The notes below the pieces were generated by a model. The model was given only the letters and a program-made list of their open reading frames with translations, was not told the origin of the DNA and made no database searches. 46,348 nucleotides of DNA from Planctomycetes bacterium RIFCSPLOWO2_12_FULL_50_35 (lineage in GTDB: Bacteria; Planctomycetota; Brocadiia; Brocadiales; Bathyanammoxibiaceae), in NCBI GenBank assembly GCA_001828605.1, contig MHZB01000092.1:1-46348 (forward strand), read 5' to 3'. Position 1 is the first letter of the stretch; each line of letters opens with the position of its first letter. A program made the translations under genes and the position numbers. Below, piece by piece: positions 1-8,164 of this stretch.

Positions 1-729
1 GATGACCCAAACAACCTCAACATTATGGAGAAGGCCGGAATAAGCGTAGGGGTTAACGCCTGCTACACCATCAGGAGGTCTGCGACCTTCCTGGTGGACA
101 GTGGAGACTTGAGGGAGGTTGTTGACCTCCTTGCGGTGGGTTATAAGGCGGCAGATGTCTGGGAGCACTGGCTCCAGGACGCCAGACGTAAACTGATACA
201 CGTCTTTGCAGCGGCGGTGCCTTTTGCAGCCGGGCTAGCGCCTACGCTTATCCTGGTTTCCTTATGTGTAGCCATTGCAATCTACTCTATTTCGGAATGG
301 ATAAGACTCAACGGCAAGATATTCCCCCTTGTGGGCCATATAACGGTTTCATGCATACGCAGCGAGGAGAAACGATACTTTGTTTTAGCGCCCATTACAC
401 TTACACTGGGCATAATAATTTCTCTTATCCTTTTTTCTTATGAGGTGTCCGTCGCCGTTATACTGATACTTGCGTTTGCGGACAGCGCCGCGGCACTGGC
501 TGGGAGGGCCTGGGGGACGAGGCGCATACCGTATAATAGGTCTAAGAGTCTTCAGGGGTCTATGGCGGCCTTTATGGTTGCGTGCTTATGTACCGCGATT
601 TATTTTCCCATCGTAGTGTCCATAGCTGCCGCCTTTGTATCCACTTTCATTGAGTCGCTGCCGATAGGCGACGACAATATCACCATTCCCGTCGGAACGG
701 GGATTGTGCTTACAACAATGGTCGGGTAA
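1..729 (+). CDS. HAD phosphatase (C-terminal part) fused to dolichol/phytol-kinase-like membrane domain; 5' partial
   Basis: The reading frame is open from base 1, so the gene starts outside the window and the ATG at 25 is internal. The first 45 or so residues (DDPNNLNIMEKAGISVGVNA, then a DLREVVDLL stretch) match the last motif of SerB-type HAD phosphatases, where an acidic pair binds magnesium. After a short linker, ARRKLIHVF opens a polyprenol/dolichol-kinase (CTP transferase) domain of about 190 residues. It has several membrane helices, the FADSAAALAGRAWG motif, a KSLQGS motif and the terminal DDNITIP motif typical of that family. That family phosphorylates isoprenoid alcohols or diacylglycerol with CTP. 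The substrate here is unknown. ruvX follows after 3 nt, so the two are probably cotranscribed. The C-terminal assignment is strong; the HAD call rests on the short visible part. Confidence 0.75.
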   Translation, partial: DDPNNLNIMEKAGISVGVNACYTIRRSATFLVDSGDLREVVDLLAVGYKAADVWEHWLQDARRKLIHVFAAAVPFAAGLAPTLILVSLCVAIAIYSISEWIRLNGKIFPLVGHITVSCIRSEEKRYFVLAPITLTLGIIISLILFSYEVSVAVILILAFADSAAALAGRAWGTRRIPYNRSKSLQGSMAAFMVACLCTAIYFPIVVSIAAAFVSTFIESLPIGDDNITIPVGTGIVLTTMVG

Positions 730-732
730 CAT

Positions 733-1173
733 ATGCGAATCCTTGGGGTAGATTACGGTAAAAAGAGACTGGGCCTGGCGATAAGCGATCCCCTGTGTAT
801 TACGGCTCAGGGATTGCCGACCCTTGAGCGCAGGGACATTGCGCACGACATGGAGGCGCTTGCCGGGATTATCCAAGAATGGGGAATAGATGAGATAGTC
901 GTGGGTCTCCCCAAGAGAATGGATAACACCCTTGGGGAGGCCGCGCAGGAAGCGCTCGCCTTCGCCGAGGAACTCAGGGGACGTTTCCCGCTGACTGTGC
1001 ACCTGATGGACGAGCGCCTGAGCACGGTAAGGGCCCACAGGGCCATGAAGGAAGGCGGACTCTCCAGAAAGAAGCGGACGGAGAGGGCTGATATGGTCTC
1101 TGCGCAGCTTATCTTGCAGGACTATCTTGACCAAAAAAGCAGGAGGAGCCGTGAAGGAAAAGATAATAATTGA
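733..1173 (+). CDS. ruvX: RuvX/YqgF family Holliday junction resolvase-like protein
   Basis: This 146-aa protein has the length and motifs of the YqgF/RuvX family of RNase H-fold nucleases. These are linked to Holliday junction resolution and to 16S pre-rRNA 5' processing. The N-terminal strand RILGVDYGKKRLGLAIS carries the first catalytic Asp (D7). IVVGLPKRMD and LMDERLSTV are the next conserved blocks, and the C-terminal helix ADMVSAQLILQDYL carries the last acidic residue. It starts 3 nt after the upstream stop and overlaps the macro-domain gene, which points to an operon. Cytoplasmic. The family call is safe; which of the two proposed roles dominates cannot be told from sequence. Confidence 0.93.
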   Translation: MRILGVDYGKKRLGLAISDPLCITAQGLPTLERRDIAHDMEALAGIIQEWGIDEIVVGLPKRMDNTLGEAAQEALAFAEELRGRFPLTVHLMDERLSTVRAHRAMKEGGLSRKKRTERADMVSAQLILQDYLDQKSRRSREGKDNN

Positions 1174-1666
1174 ACAAGGCGACCTTACAGAAATGGACGT
1201 TGACGCCATCGTGAACGCCGCAAACAACGACCTAATACTTGGCGGCGGTGTAGCCGGCGCAATCAGACGGAAGGGCGGCCCCTCTATCCAGGAAGAATGT
1301 AACAAAATTGGTCCCATACCCATCGGGGAGGCGGTCATTACCAGCGGTGGTAATCTGAAGGCCCGATACGTGATACATGCGGCAAGTATGGCGCTCAGGG
1401 GCCCCCTTACTACCAGTGAAGCACTCGTTGAGTCTACAAGGAATTCGCTCTTGAGGGCCGACGAGAAGAAGCTGAAGACAATTGCCTTTCCGGCCATTGG
1501 CACCGGCGTGGCCGGTTTCCCCGTAGGTAAGTGTGCGGAGCTGATGATAGCAACCGTGCTTAAGCATCTTAAAAGCGGAAAGAGCAGTCTGGAAAAGGTC
1601 TACTTTGTCCTCTTTGACAAAGCCGCCTGCGACACCTTTAAGCAGTACTTGGCAGGCGTCAGGTAG
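1151..1666 (+). CDS. Macro domain protein (ADP-ribose binding/hydrolase-like)
   Basis: A single macro domain fills the 171-aa protein. VDAIVNAANNDLILGGGVAGAI is the adenine/ribose-binding block with the conserved Asn pair, and AIGTGVAGFP is the phosphate-binding loop. Such proteins bind ADP-ribose, O-acetyl-ADP-ribose or ADP-ribosylated protein, and many hydrolyse them. I place the start at GTG 1151, not at the tracked ATG 1127: AGGAGG lies just upstream at 1141-1146 and the predicted protein then begins MKEKIIIEQGDL, as relatives do. It overlaps the end of ruvX by 23 nt, so translation is probably coupled. No ADP-ribosyltransferase partner is visible nearby, so a toxin-antitoxin role is not supported. 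Confidence 0.88.
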   Translation: MKEKIIIEQGDLTEMDVDAIVNAANNDLILGGGVAGAIRRKGGPSIQEECNKIGPIPIGEAVITSGGNLKARYVIHAASMALRGPLTTSEALVESTRNSLLRADEKKLKTIAFPAIGTGVAGFPVGKCAELMIATVLKHLKSGKSSLEKVYFVLFDKAACDTFKQYLAGVR

Positions 1667-1887
1667 TTTGCACGAAGGGCAATGACTTACTGGAGGCGTA
1701 GGACGCACCTGGACGTACCGTAGCTGCATTGTAGCACACAATGATGCCTAGTTATCGGCCTCCCCCTTTCCATAGGATGACAGGTTCGCTATGGGCGGGT
1801 CTGCCTGCGGTATGGCCTCTGATACGAGGGTAAGGGGAGGGTATGCCGTATTAGCCTTGATAAATGGAGTTTTGCAGAGGTTCCAAC

Positions 1888-2349
1888 GTGATAAGGAAAG
1901 CAATTATATCCGACACGGAAAACATCCTCAAACTGGTCAATCGCTTTGCGGAAAAAGACCTGATGCTGCCGCGCTCACCCCAGGAGATATACGAGAATAT
2001 CAGGGACTACTCTGTCTGTGTTGAAGACGGACGGCTGGTTGGCTGCGTTGCACTGCACGTTTTCTGGAAGGACCTTTCTGAAATAAAGTCTCTGGCGGTG
2101 GAAGAATCCTCTCAGGGAAAGGGCATAGGCAAAAAACTGGTAAAAAAATGTCTGGAAGAGGCGACTGCGCTAGGGGTAAGCAAGCTCTTTGTGCTCACCT
2201 ATCTGCCGGAATTATTCCAGCGTCTCGGCTTCCGTATTGCAGAGAAAGAAAGCCTGCCTCATAAAATATGGACAGAATGCGTGAAGTGTCACAAGTTCCC
2301 GAGCTGCAAAGAGATTGCCCTAATATTGGATATTCCTACCCCCTCCTAG
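1888..2349 (+). CDS. GNAT N-acetyltransferase, short ArgA-like (N-acetylglutamate synthase type)
   Basis: This 153-aa protein is a single GNAT domain. IKSLAVEESSQGKGIGKKLV holds the acetyl-CoA pyrophosphate loop (QGKGIG). The C-terminal signature PHKIWTECVKCHKFPSC is characteristic of the short, single-domain N-acetylglutamate synthases annotated in many anaerobes, which start arginine synthesis by acetylating glutamate. I prefer GTG 1888 as start: AGAGG sits 7 nt upstream and the protein then begins VIRKAIISDTENI, like its relatives. The tracked ATG at 1864 has no ribosome-binding site. No arg gene is adjacent, so the substrate is inferred from the C-terminal cysteine motif and could differ. 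Confidence 0.8.
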   Translation: MIRKAIISDTENILKLVNRFAEKDLMLPRSPQEIYENIRDYSVCVEDGRLVGCVALHVFWKDLSEIKSLAVEESSQGKGIGKKLVKKCLEEATALGVSKLFVLTYLPELFQRLGFRIAEKESLPHKIWTECVKCHKFPSCKEIALILDIPTPS

Positions 2350-2375
2350 ACCGGCCTGCGACTTCGCTAATGTCT

Positions 2376-3785
2376 TTATTCCTGTACGCCCGTCTGCTCT
2401 CGTAACTTAAGTTCCTTTATCTTCTGCTGCAGGGCCTGGCGGTGCATACCGAGCGCGCTCGCAGTCCGCGTTACGTTGCCGTTGTGAGTGTCCAGACTTC
2501 TGGCTATAAACCCTCTTTCAAAGGACTCCACCACCCTCCTCTTCGCCTCTTTAAAGGGGAGGTCATAATCTATGTCCAATATGTTAGCAGGTGGTATCTT
2601 ACCCATCTCCGGCAGATTAAGTTCACCTGAAAGGTCCTCCATCGTAAGAACAGAATCTCCCGCCAGCACAACCGAACTTTCTATCACGTTGGCCAATTGC
2701 CGCACGTTACCGGGCCAGTCATAGGACATCAGCAACTGCATGACATCCCTCGATACGTTCCGTACATCCTTATTGTGCTTCCTGGAAAAAAGCCCCAGAA
2801 AATGGTGCACCAGCAGCGGTATATCGCCCCGACGCTGCCGCAGCGGGGGCACCGTTATCTCGACAACCTTCAGCCTGTAGTAAAGGTCTTCACGAAAGTT
2901 ACCTGCCTTTATTTCGTCACGAAGATTTTTATTGGTGGCGCTGATCACCCGCACATCCACGCTCAACGTTTCTTCACCACCCAGCCTCTCAAACCTCTGT
3001 TCCTCAATCGCCCTGAGTAACTTGGCCTGGGTGTTAGTGCTCATGTCCCCCACCTCGTCAAGGAATAAGGTGCCGCCGTGGGCCTGTTCCAACTTGCCGA
3101 TGCGCCTGCCCGCCGCTCCGGTAAAGGCCCCCTTTTCGTGACCAAAGAGCTCGCTCTCTATCAGGGTATCGGGCAGGGCGGCGCAGTTCATCACCACGAG
3201 AGACCCCAGTGAACGTTTGCCTCTCTTATGTATCTCGCGCGCCACCAGCTCCTTCCCACTGCCGCTCTCGCCCAATATAAGCACGGTAACATCCGTTGCC
3301 GAGACCTTGTCTATCTTTGCAAATACGTCCTTTATGGCCTCCGCCTGACCAAGAATCTCACCCATGGAGTCGAGGCTGCCCAGCTGCGACCTCAAACGCC
3401 TGTTTTCGTCCCTAAGGGCAAGGTTCTCCATGGCGTTCTTGGCAATAAGCCTCAGCTCATCTATCTCGAAGGGCTTGGCTATGTAGTCGTAAGCGCCCTT
3501 TTTCATAGCCTCTACGGCTATTTTCTCAGAGCCGTGGGCCGTCACCATAACCACTAAAGGCGGAGACTCTACATCCCGCACCTTCTCTAACACCGCAAAC
3601 CCATCCATCTCAGGCATGTTTATATCCAAAAAGACGAGTCCGGGAGACTTCGTGTCTATAATACGCAGCGCCTCTGGACCACTTGCAGCCTCATGGATGA
3701 TATACCCATCCTTTTCCAGGGTCATCTTCATTCCAAACCTGGCGCCCTTTTCATCGTCTACAATTAGTATTGAAGTGCTGCTCAC
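2376..3785 (-). CDS. NtrC-family sigma54-dependent response regulator
   Basis: The 469-aa protein has the full three-domain layout. The receiver domain (about 1-120) has phospho-acceptor D54 in VFLDINMPEMDG and switch Lys104 in YIAKPF. The AAA+ domain (about 140-370) has Walker A GESGSGKE at 172-179, the sigma54-contacting GAFTGA at 219-224, and GGTLFLDEVGDM as Walker B. A Fis-type helix-turn-helix at the end (NVTRTASALGMHRQALQQKI) binds enhancer DNA. It would activate RNA polymerase-sigma54 after phosphorylation by the kinase encoded 4 nt upstream in the same operon. Target genes are unknown, and I found no convincing -24/-12 sigma54 promoter in the window by eye. Confidence 0.96.
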   Translation of the reverse strand: MSSTSILIVDDEKGARFGMKMTLEKDGYIIHEAASGPEALRIIDTKSPGLVFLDINMPEMDGFAVLEKVRDVESPPLVVMVTAHGSEKIAVEAMKKGAYDYIAKPFEIDELRLIAKNAMENLALRDENRRLRSQLGSLDSMGEILGQAEAIKDVFAKIDKVSATDVTVLILGESGSGKELVAREIHKRGKRSLGSLVVMNCAALPDTLIESELFGHEKGAFTGAAGRRIGKLEQAHGGTLFLDEVGDMSTNTQAKLLRAIEEQRFERLGGEETLSVDVRVISATNKNLRDEIKAGNFREDLYYRLKVVEITVPPLRQRRGDIPLLVHHFLGLFSRKHNKDVRNVSRDVMQLLMSYDWPGNVRQLANVIESSVVLAGDSVLTMEDLSGELNLPEMGKIPPANILDIDYDLPFKEAKRRVVESFERGFIARSLDTHNGNVTRTASALGMHRQALQQKIKELKLREQTGVQE

Positions 3786-3789
3786 TCTT

Positions 3790-5919
3790 TCACCCTCTTG
3801 CCCATTCGGCGGCCTCTGACAGGGAACCTTCTTGAATCGGCAGCTTTATCACAAAACTCGTCCCCGCTGGGCCGCTCTCAACCTCCACGCTCCCGCCCAT
3901 CTCTTCCAGACGTTTCTTCACGATGGAGAGTCCTAGGCCCGTGCCTGTTTGCTTAGTGGTATAAAATGGTTCAAATATCTTATCTACGGATTCGGCAGAT
4001 ATGCCGGGCCCGGTATCTGTCACCCTTACCTTCAATCTGTTGTCCTTGTCAACGTCGGTAGTTATAGACAGCGTCCCGCCCTTTGGCATGACCTGTATGC
4101 CGTTGTGTATGAGGTTAAAAAACACCTCTTGTAATGCCCCCTCCTCTGCATTAATAAGAGGAATATCCTCAGGGATATCCTGGTGAATGGTCACACCGTT
4201 CTTTCCGGCCTCGTGTCTTAGCACAAGTAATACACCGGAGAGTACGTCAGAAAGCCTGTGGTTCTGTCTCCTGCCTCCCGCCGGTTTTGCAAACTGCAAG
4301 AGCTGATTAACCACCTTGGCGAGCCTGTCTATCTCACCCACAATAATAGAGAGTGCCTCTCCGCTTTTCTCATTCCACTTGATGTCTTCTTTAAGCACCT
4401 GAACGATTGACTTTATCGAACTTAAGGGGTTCTTGACCTCGTGGGCCACGCTGGCGGAGAGCCTCCCCAAACTGAGGAGCTTCTCACTCTCCATTATTCT
4501 CCTTTCCAGCTGAAGCTTCTCATCTATTACCTTGGCCTTGTCCAGTGCGGAGGATATCTGGCTGGCAATTATCAATAGCTGCTCAAGATTATCGGCAGGC
4601 AGGGGGAAACCTCGTATAGACTTGTCGAGACACAGGAGCCCAACCAAGTTCCTCTCCTCAAATATCGGAAACACATACTGGACATCGAGCGACTTCATCT
4701 CGCCTACGATATTAACGTCCTTGGTCTCAGGTCTTTCCAATACCGTAAGTTCCCCCGTAACAAAATACTTGGCAATGTTGCCCACGTCCCTCGGCAGAAG
4801 CGCCCGGTTGTTGTCGTCTCCAAACACCTGGACGTTACTCCCCTTGAAGAGTATAAGTTTTGTCTTTTTTGCGCCCGTAGCGTTCTTTATGGCCTTCATC
4901 ACATAGTTAAGGAGTTTCGGAAGGTTGACCAGCGAATCTTCCGTTATAGTATGACTCAGGTCGGTCAACAGGTATTCGCTGTCGGCAACCCTCCTGAACA
5001 AAAGCGTTCTCATGAGGTCCTGCAATTTTTCCTTAACCTTAGGGAACCAATACACCAGGGCGATAACAAGGGTGGCCTCCAGCACCTTGGGGTTTACGTC
5101 GTAGTATCTTTCCATATATTTTGAGAACTGCTTTATACCAAAGTAATATAGACAAATGAGTATCAGTGTAAGAAATGAATAAAAGACACTCCTCCTAAGC
5201 ACAAATTCCATGTAGTTAAAGCGGTACACAAAATATGAGAATATTATGCTGGGAAATATAGATGACAGCATGGCGGCCAGCACAAAGTAGTCGCCAACGT
5301 AAGAGAGGTGTCTGCCCTCCAGAAGTACTATAAACCCTATAAAGGTGGCGATAGAAACAAGCACCCAGGATATATAGACGTGAAACCGCTGGTCCTCCGG
5401 ATCGTCTGCAAGCCTGGAGACCTTGTAGGATATAAGCGCCGTAACGCCCAGGGCAATCATCAGCCACACCACGAAGGGCTTTACAAAGGGCGTTATAGCC
5501 GTGAACAGATAGGCCTCTTTAGAAAAGACCATCTCTCTAACGGCCACGGAAAAGGGTAGTACCGGCAGGTACACTACAACGGTTATAAAGCCTTGGAGCC
5601 TCTTGCTCATGTGCAGGCCCCTCTCAGTCAGATAAAGGGTCGCCGTGTGGAGGAGCAGGCTGGGGATAAGACCAACGCCGATGTACGCAACGGCATCCGC
5701 AACATAATTAATCGGTGAAACACTCCTGCCGAACAGCATCAGGCTGAAAATACTTATCGTATTGCCCACATTCCACATAGCCACCGTTACCACCAGGAAG
5801 AAGAAGGCTAGTTCGCTTGGGGTCTTGTTCTTCCTCTGATAGATCAGGGCCAAAAGGACTACGTGGAGGACACTTCCAGCCAGGAATCCCGTAAGGGAGA
5901 CTATTTCGTACAGCTGCAT
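3790..5919 (-). CDS. Membrane sensor histidine kinase (7-8 TM, GAF-like, HisKA-HATPase)
   Basis: The protein is about 709 aa. The N-terminal 250-290 residues form seven or eight hydrophobic segments. A GAF-like region follows at roughly 320-460, then HisKA with the phospho-His in SVAHEVKNPL (about H493), and a HATPase domain with N box NLIHNGIQ, G1 DTGPGI and G2 GTGLGLSIVKKRL. This is the layout of kinases such as PrsK/AtoS-like partners of NtrC-type regulators. I prefer ATG 5919 as start, because AGAAAGG lies 8 nt upstream; the tracked GTG at 5928 would overlap that site. The regulator gene follows after 4 nt. The signal sensed is unknown. The divergent neighbour is nadA. Confidence 0.94.
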   Translation of the reverse strand: MQLYEIVSLTGFLAGSVLHVVLLALIYQRKNKTPSELAFFFLVVTVAMWNVGNTISIFSLMLFGRSVSPINYVADAVAYIGVGLIPSLLLHTATLYLTERGLHMSKRLQGFITVVVYLPVLPFSVAVREMVFSKEAYLFTAITPFVKPFVVWLMIALGVTALISYKVSRLADDPEDQRFHVYISWVLVSIATFIGFIVLLEGRHLSYVGDYFVLAAMLSSIFPSIIFSYFVYRFNYMEFVLRRSVFYSFLTLILICLYYFGIKQFSKYMERYYDVNPKVLEATLVIALVYWFPKVKEKLQDLMRTLLFRRVADSEYLLTDLSHTITEDSLVNLPKLLNYVMKAIKNATGAKKTKLILFKGSNVQVFGDDNNRALLPRDVGNIAKYFVTGELTVLERPETKDVNIVGEMKSLDVQYVFPIFEERNLVGLLCLDKSIRGFPLPADNLEQLLIIASQISSALDKAKVIDEKLQLERRIMESEKLLSLGRLSASVAHEVKNPLSSIKSIVQVLKEDIKWNEKSGEALSIIVGEIDRLAKVVNQLLQFAKPAGGRRQNHRLSDVLSGVLLVLRHEAGKNGVTIHQDIPEDIPLINAEEGALQEVFFNLIHNGIQVMPKGGTLSITTDVDKDNRLKVRVTDTGPGISAESVDKIFEPFYTTKQTGTGLGLSIVKKRLEEMGGSVEVESGPAGTSFVIKLPIQEGSLSEAAEWARG

Positions 5920-5952
5920 ATATAACACCTTTCTTTAAGGAGTTAAGATAAA

Positions 5953-5981
5953 ATGATAGTTCGAGGTATCCTGCCTGTCAA
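5953..5981 (-). promoter_or_regulatory. Putative sigma70 promoter for the kinase-regulator operon
   Basis: On the minus strand TTGACA (5981-5976), a 17-nt spacer and TATCAT (5958-5953) precede the kinase start by about 34 nt. The -35 is perfect and the -10 matches 5 of 6. Found by eye; no transcript data. Confidence 0.55.
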
Positions 5982-5993
5982 CAGGGAAAAACC

Positions 5994-6023
5994 TTGTAAA
6001 AATATGCTAATTTCTGATATTAT
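5994..6023 (+). promoter_or_regulatory. Putative sigma70 promoter for nadA
   Basis: TTGTAA (5994-5999), an 18-nt spacer and TATTAT (6018-6023) lie about 65 nt before the nadA ATG. It is divergent from the kinase promoter, so the 158-nt gap may serve both operons. Confidence 0.45.
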
Positions 6024-6086
6024 CTGAGGTTACCTACTTTACGGGCTTATGCCCTGCAGTATATTCTTAATTAGGAAGGTTTAAGT

Positions 6087-7022
6087 ATGTATAGTATTAC
6101 AAAGAAGTTAGAGAAACTAAAAAAGAGTCGAAATGCCGTTATCCTCGCCCACAATTATCAAAGGGGTGAGATACAGGATATTGCGGATTTCACTGGCGAT
6201 TCCTTGGGTCTTTCTCAGCAGGCCGCGAAGACGGATGCGGATGTAATAGTCTTTTGCGGGGTTCACTTTATGGCGGAAACGGCAGCCATCCTGTGCCCCG
6301 GCAAGACCGTCCTTTTGCCAGACCCGCAGTCCGGCTGCCCAATGGCCGATATGATAGATGCCGAGGGGCTCAAAAAGAAAAAGGCCGAAAAACCTGACAC
6401 AAAGGTAGTCTGCTACGTCAACACCACTGCCGCCGTAAAGGCGGAGAGCGATATATGTTGCACATCTTCCAATGCCGTGAAGATTGTCTCATCCATCCCG
6501 GAAGATGAGGAAATCCTCTTCGTTCCGGATAAGAGCCTTGGGGCATATGTCTCCTCAAAACTGGGCCGGAAGATGACCTTCTGGCCGGGGTTTTGCCCCA
6601 CACACCACCGCATCCTGGCACAGGACATCAAGAGACGCAAACGGGAATACCCCAACGCAAAGGTAGTGGTCCACCCTGAGTGCACGGGAGACGTTATTGA
6701 ACTGGCCGACCACGTGGCAAGCACCACCGGCATTGCCAAATACTGCAGGGAATCAAACGTCAAAGAAATAATCGTGGGTACGGAAAACGGGATAATACAC
6801 CGCCTCCAAAAGGAAAGTCCTGACAAGAGGTTTATACCGGCCACCGAACTGGCAATATGTCCCAACATGAAAAAGAACACCCTTGAGAAGGTACTGTGGT
6901 GCCTTGAGGACATGGACGCAGAAAATGAGGTCACCGTGCCGGAGGACGTTGCGGAAAGGGCAAGACTGGCGATAGAAAGGATGTTGGAGCTTTCGGAACC
7001 CAGCCCAGCCCTGAAGACTTAG
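6087..7022 (+). CDS. nadA: Quinolinate synthase A
   Basis: NadA condenses iminoaspartate with dihydroxyacetone phosphate to quinolinate in de novo NAD synthesis, using a [4Fe-4S] cluster. The 311-aa length fits the compact class. AHNYQRGEIQDIADFTGDSL is the signature start. The three cluster cysteines appear as C84 (SGCPMAD), C170 (WPGFCPTHH) and C258 (AICPNMK), at spacings very close to those of characterised NadA. An AGGAAGG ribosome site precedes the ATG. The gene is followed by larE after 59 nt. No nadB or nadC is in the window, though nadK lies far downstream at 35.6 kb. Confidence 0.96.
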   Translation: MYSITKKLEKLKKSRNAVILAHNYQRGEIQDIADFTGDSLGLSQQAAKTDADVIVFCGVHFMAETAAILCPGKTVLLPDPQSGCPMADMIDAEGLKKKKAEKPDTKVVCYVNTTAAVKAESDICCTSSNAVKIVSSIPEDEEILFVPDKSLGAYVSSKLGRKMTFWPGFCPTHHRILAQDIKRRKREYPNAKVVVHPECTGDVIELADHVASTTGIAKYCRESNVKEIIVGTENGIIHRLQKESPDKRFIPATELAICPNMKKNTLEKVLWCLEDMDAENEVTVPEDVAERARLAIERMLELSEPSPALKT

Positions 7023-7081
7023 GAACAAATAAATTTATAAAATATACTTTTACCGCCGTCTACTGCAGGAAACTTACACCG

Positions 7082-7894
7082 GTGAAGACAAATAAACCAA
7101 ACGGAAAATTGGAGACGCTCAAAGGCATTATCCGTGACCTGGACAGCGTTGTGGTGGCGTTCTCCGGGGGCGTAGACAGCACCCTCCTGGCCAAACTGAG
7201 TCACGACCTGCTGGGAGAAAAGGCGCTGGCAGTAACCGCAAGCTCAGAGACATACCCCGCCCACGAACTCGAGTCGGCCAAGAGACTGGCCAGGGAAATC
7301 GGCATTACCCACCTGATAATCGAAACAAAAGAACTGGAGATAAAGGGCTTCAGCGGTAACCCCCCCGACAGGTGCTACTTTTGCAAGTCAGAACTCTTTG
7401 AAAAATTGAAAGATATGGCCGCTGAGGAAGGTTACGCCAACGTGGTGGACGGCGCCAACCTGGACGATACAAAGGACTACCGGCCCGGCTCCAAGGCCGC
7501 GAAGGAACTGGGCGTGCGCAGCCCGCTCAAGGAGGCCGGACTGACCAAGGAGGACATACGCAGGGTCTCGGAGGAACTCGGCCTTTCAACCTGGGACAAA
7601 CCCTCTTACGCATGCATGTCCAGTCGCTTCCCATATGGGGAGGAAATAACACTGGAAAACCTCGCCAAGGTCTCCGCCGCCGAGGATTTTCTCAGACAAA
7701 CAGGTTTCAGGCAGTTCCGGGTACGCCACCATGGAACCATCGCCAGGCTGGAGCTTACGCCAGAAGACTTCCCTCTGGCGCTGGAGAAGCGCAAGGCCAT
7801 AACAGACAGGCTGAAGGAGATAGGCTACATCTACGTCACCCTCGACCTCCAGGGCTATCGCACCGGCAGCATGAATGAGGTGTTAAAAATGTAG
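7082..7894 (+). CDS. larE: LarE-type ATP-dependent sacrificial sulfur transferase
   Basis: The 270-aa protein begins with the PP-loop VAFSGGVDSTLLAKL, which adenylates the substrate. RCYFCKSELF and PSYACMSSRFPYGEEI are the LarE signatures. C178 in the latter aligns with the cysteine that donates its sulfur in Lactobacillus LarE, leaving dehydroalanine, during synthesis of the nickel-pincer nucleotide cofactor. Characterised systems also need LarB and LarC, and neither is in the window. Start is GTG 7082. A short hairpin follows the stop directly. Some LarE homologues have uncertain function, so cofactor synthesis is inferred from the family. Confidence 0.9.
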   Translation: MKTNKPNGKLETLKGIIRDLDSVVVAFSGGVDSTLLAKLSHDLLGEKALAVTASSETYPAHELESAKRLAREIGITHLIIETKELEIKGFSGNPPDRCYFCKSELFEKLKDMAAEEGYANVVDGANLDDTKDYRPGSKAAKELGVRSPLKEAGLTKEDIRRVSEELGLSTWDKPSYACMSSRFPYGEEITLENLAKVSAAEDFLRQTGFRQFRVRHHGTIARLELTPEDFPLALEKRKAITDRLKEIGYIYVTLDLQGYRTGSMNEVLKM

Positions 7895-7915
7895 CGTGCG
7901 AGTTTATCTCGCACG
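7895..7915 (+). terminator. Hairpin directly after larE (terminator-like)
   Basis: CGTGCGAG, a 5-nt loop and CTCGCACG form a perfect 8-bp stem starting on the base after the larE stop, followed by TTTAA. The T-tract is weak, so it may instead be another copy of the dispersed palindromes seen downstream. Confidence 0.4.
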
Positions 7916-7984
7916 TTTAACATGTCATACAAGTCGTGTCGGAGGTGTAACTTCGCTTTGCTCAGAATGACTTACGCGGTAGTA

Positions 7985-8119
7985 GGTAGACAACGACCTT
8001 TAGGTCGTTGATGTTATACCCAACGAAGTAGAACTTCGTTGTCTACCATTGGTTTTCATAGATGGGTATTGATGCACCACCTTCAAGCGTGTAGGGGCAC
8101 GGTATGCCGTGCCCCTACA
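7985..8119. repeat. Cluster of palindromic repeats between larE and ubiD
   Basis: Outer arms GGTAGACAACGA (7985-7996) and TCGTTGTCTACC (8036-8047) enclose two further hairpins: CAACGACC-TTTA-GGTCGTTG and CAACGAAG-TAGAA-CTTCGTTG. A separate perfect 13-bp hairpin, TGTAGGGGCACGG with its complement, lies at 8090-8119. Similar elements recur at 9.6, 14.2, 26.7 and 45.5-45.8 kb. Nothing else is evident in the 270-nt gap. Confidence 0.85.
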
Positions 8120-8164
8120 AGACGGGCATCGCAGGGCCTCTCGCCCGGCGATACAATAACGATA

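Noticed and set aside
586-1503. 305-aa minus-strand ORF
   Set aside because: Antisense across three well-supported genes (HAD-kinase fusion, ruvX, macro domain) with no recognisable domain.
1791-2024. 77-aa plus-strand ORF
   Set aside because: Overlaps the GNAT gene in another frame; no similarity to known proteins.
8039-8164. Upstream extension of ubiD in the ORF track
   Set aside because: It translates a palindromic repeat; the family start MAYKDLREF is at 8165.
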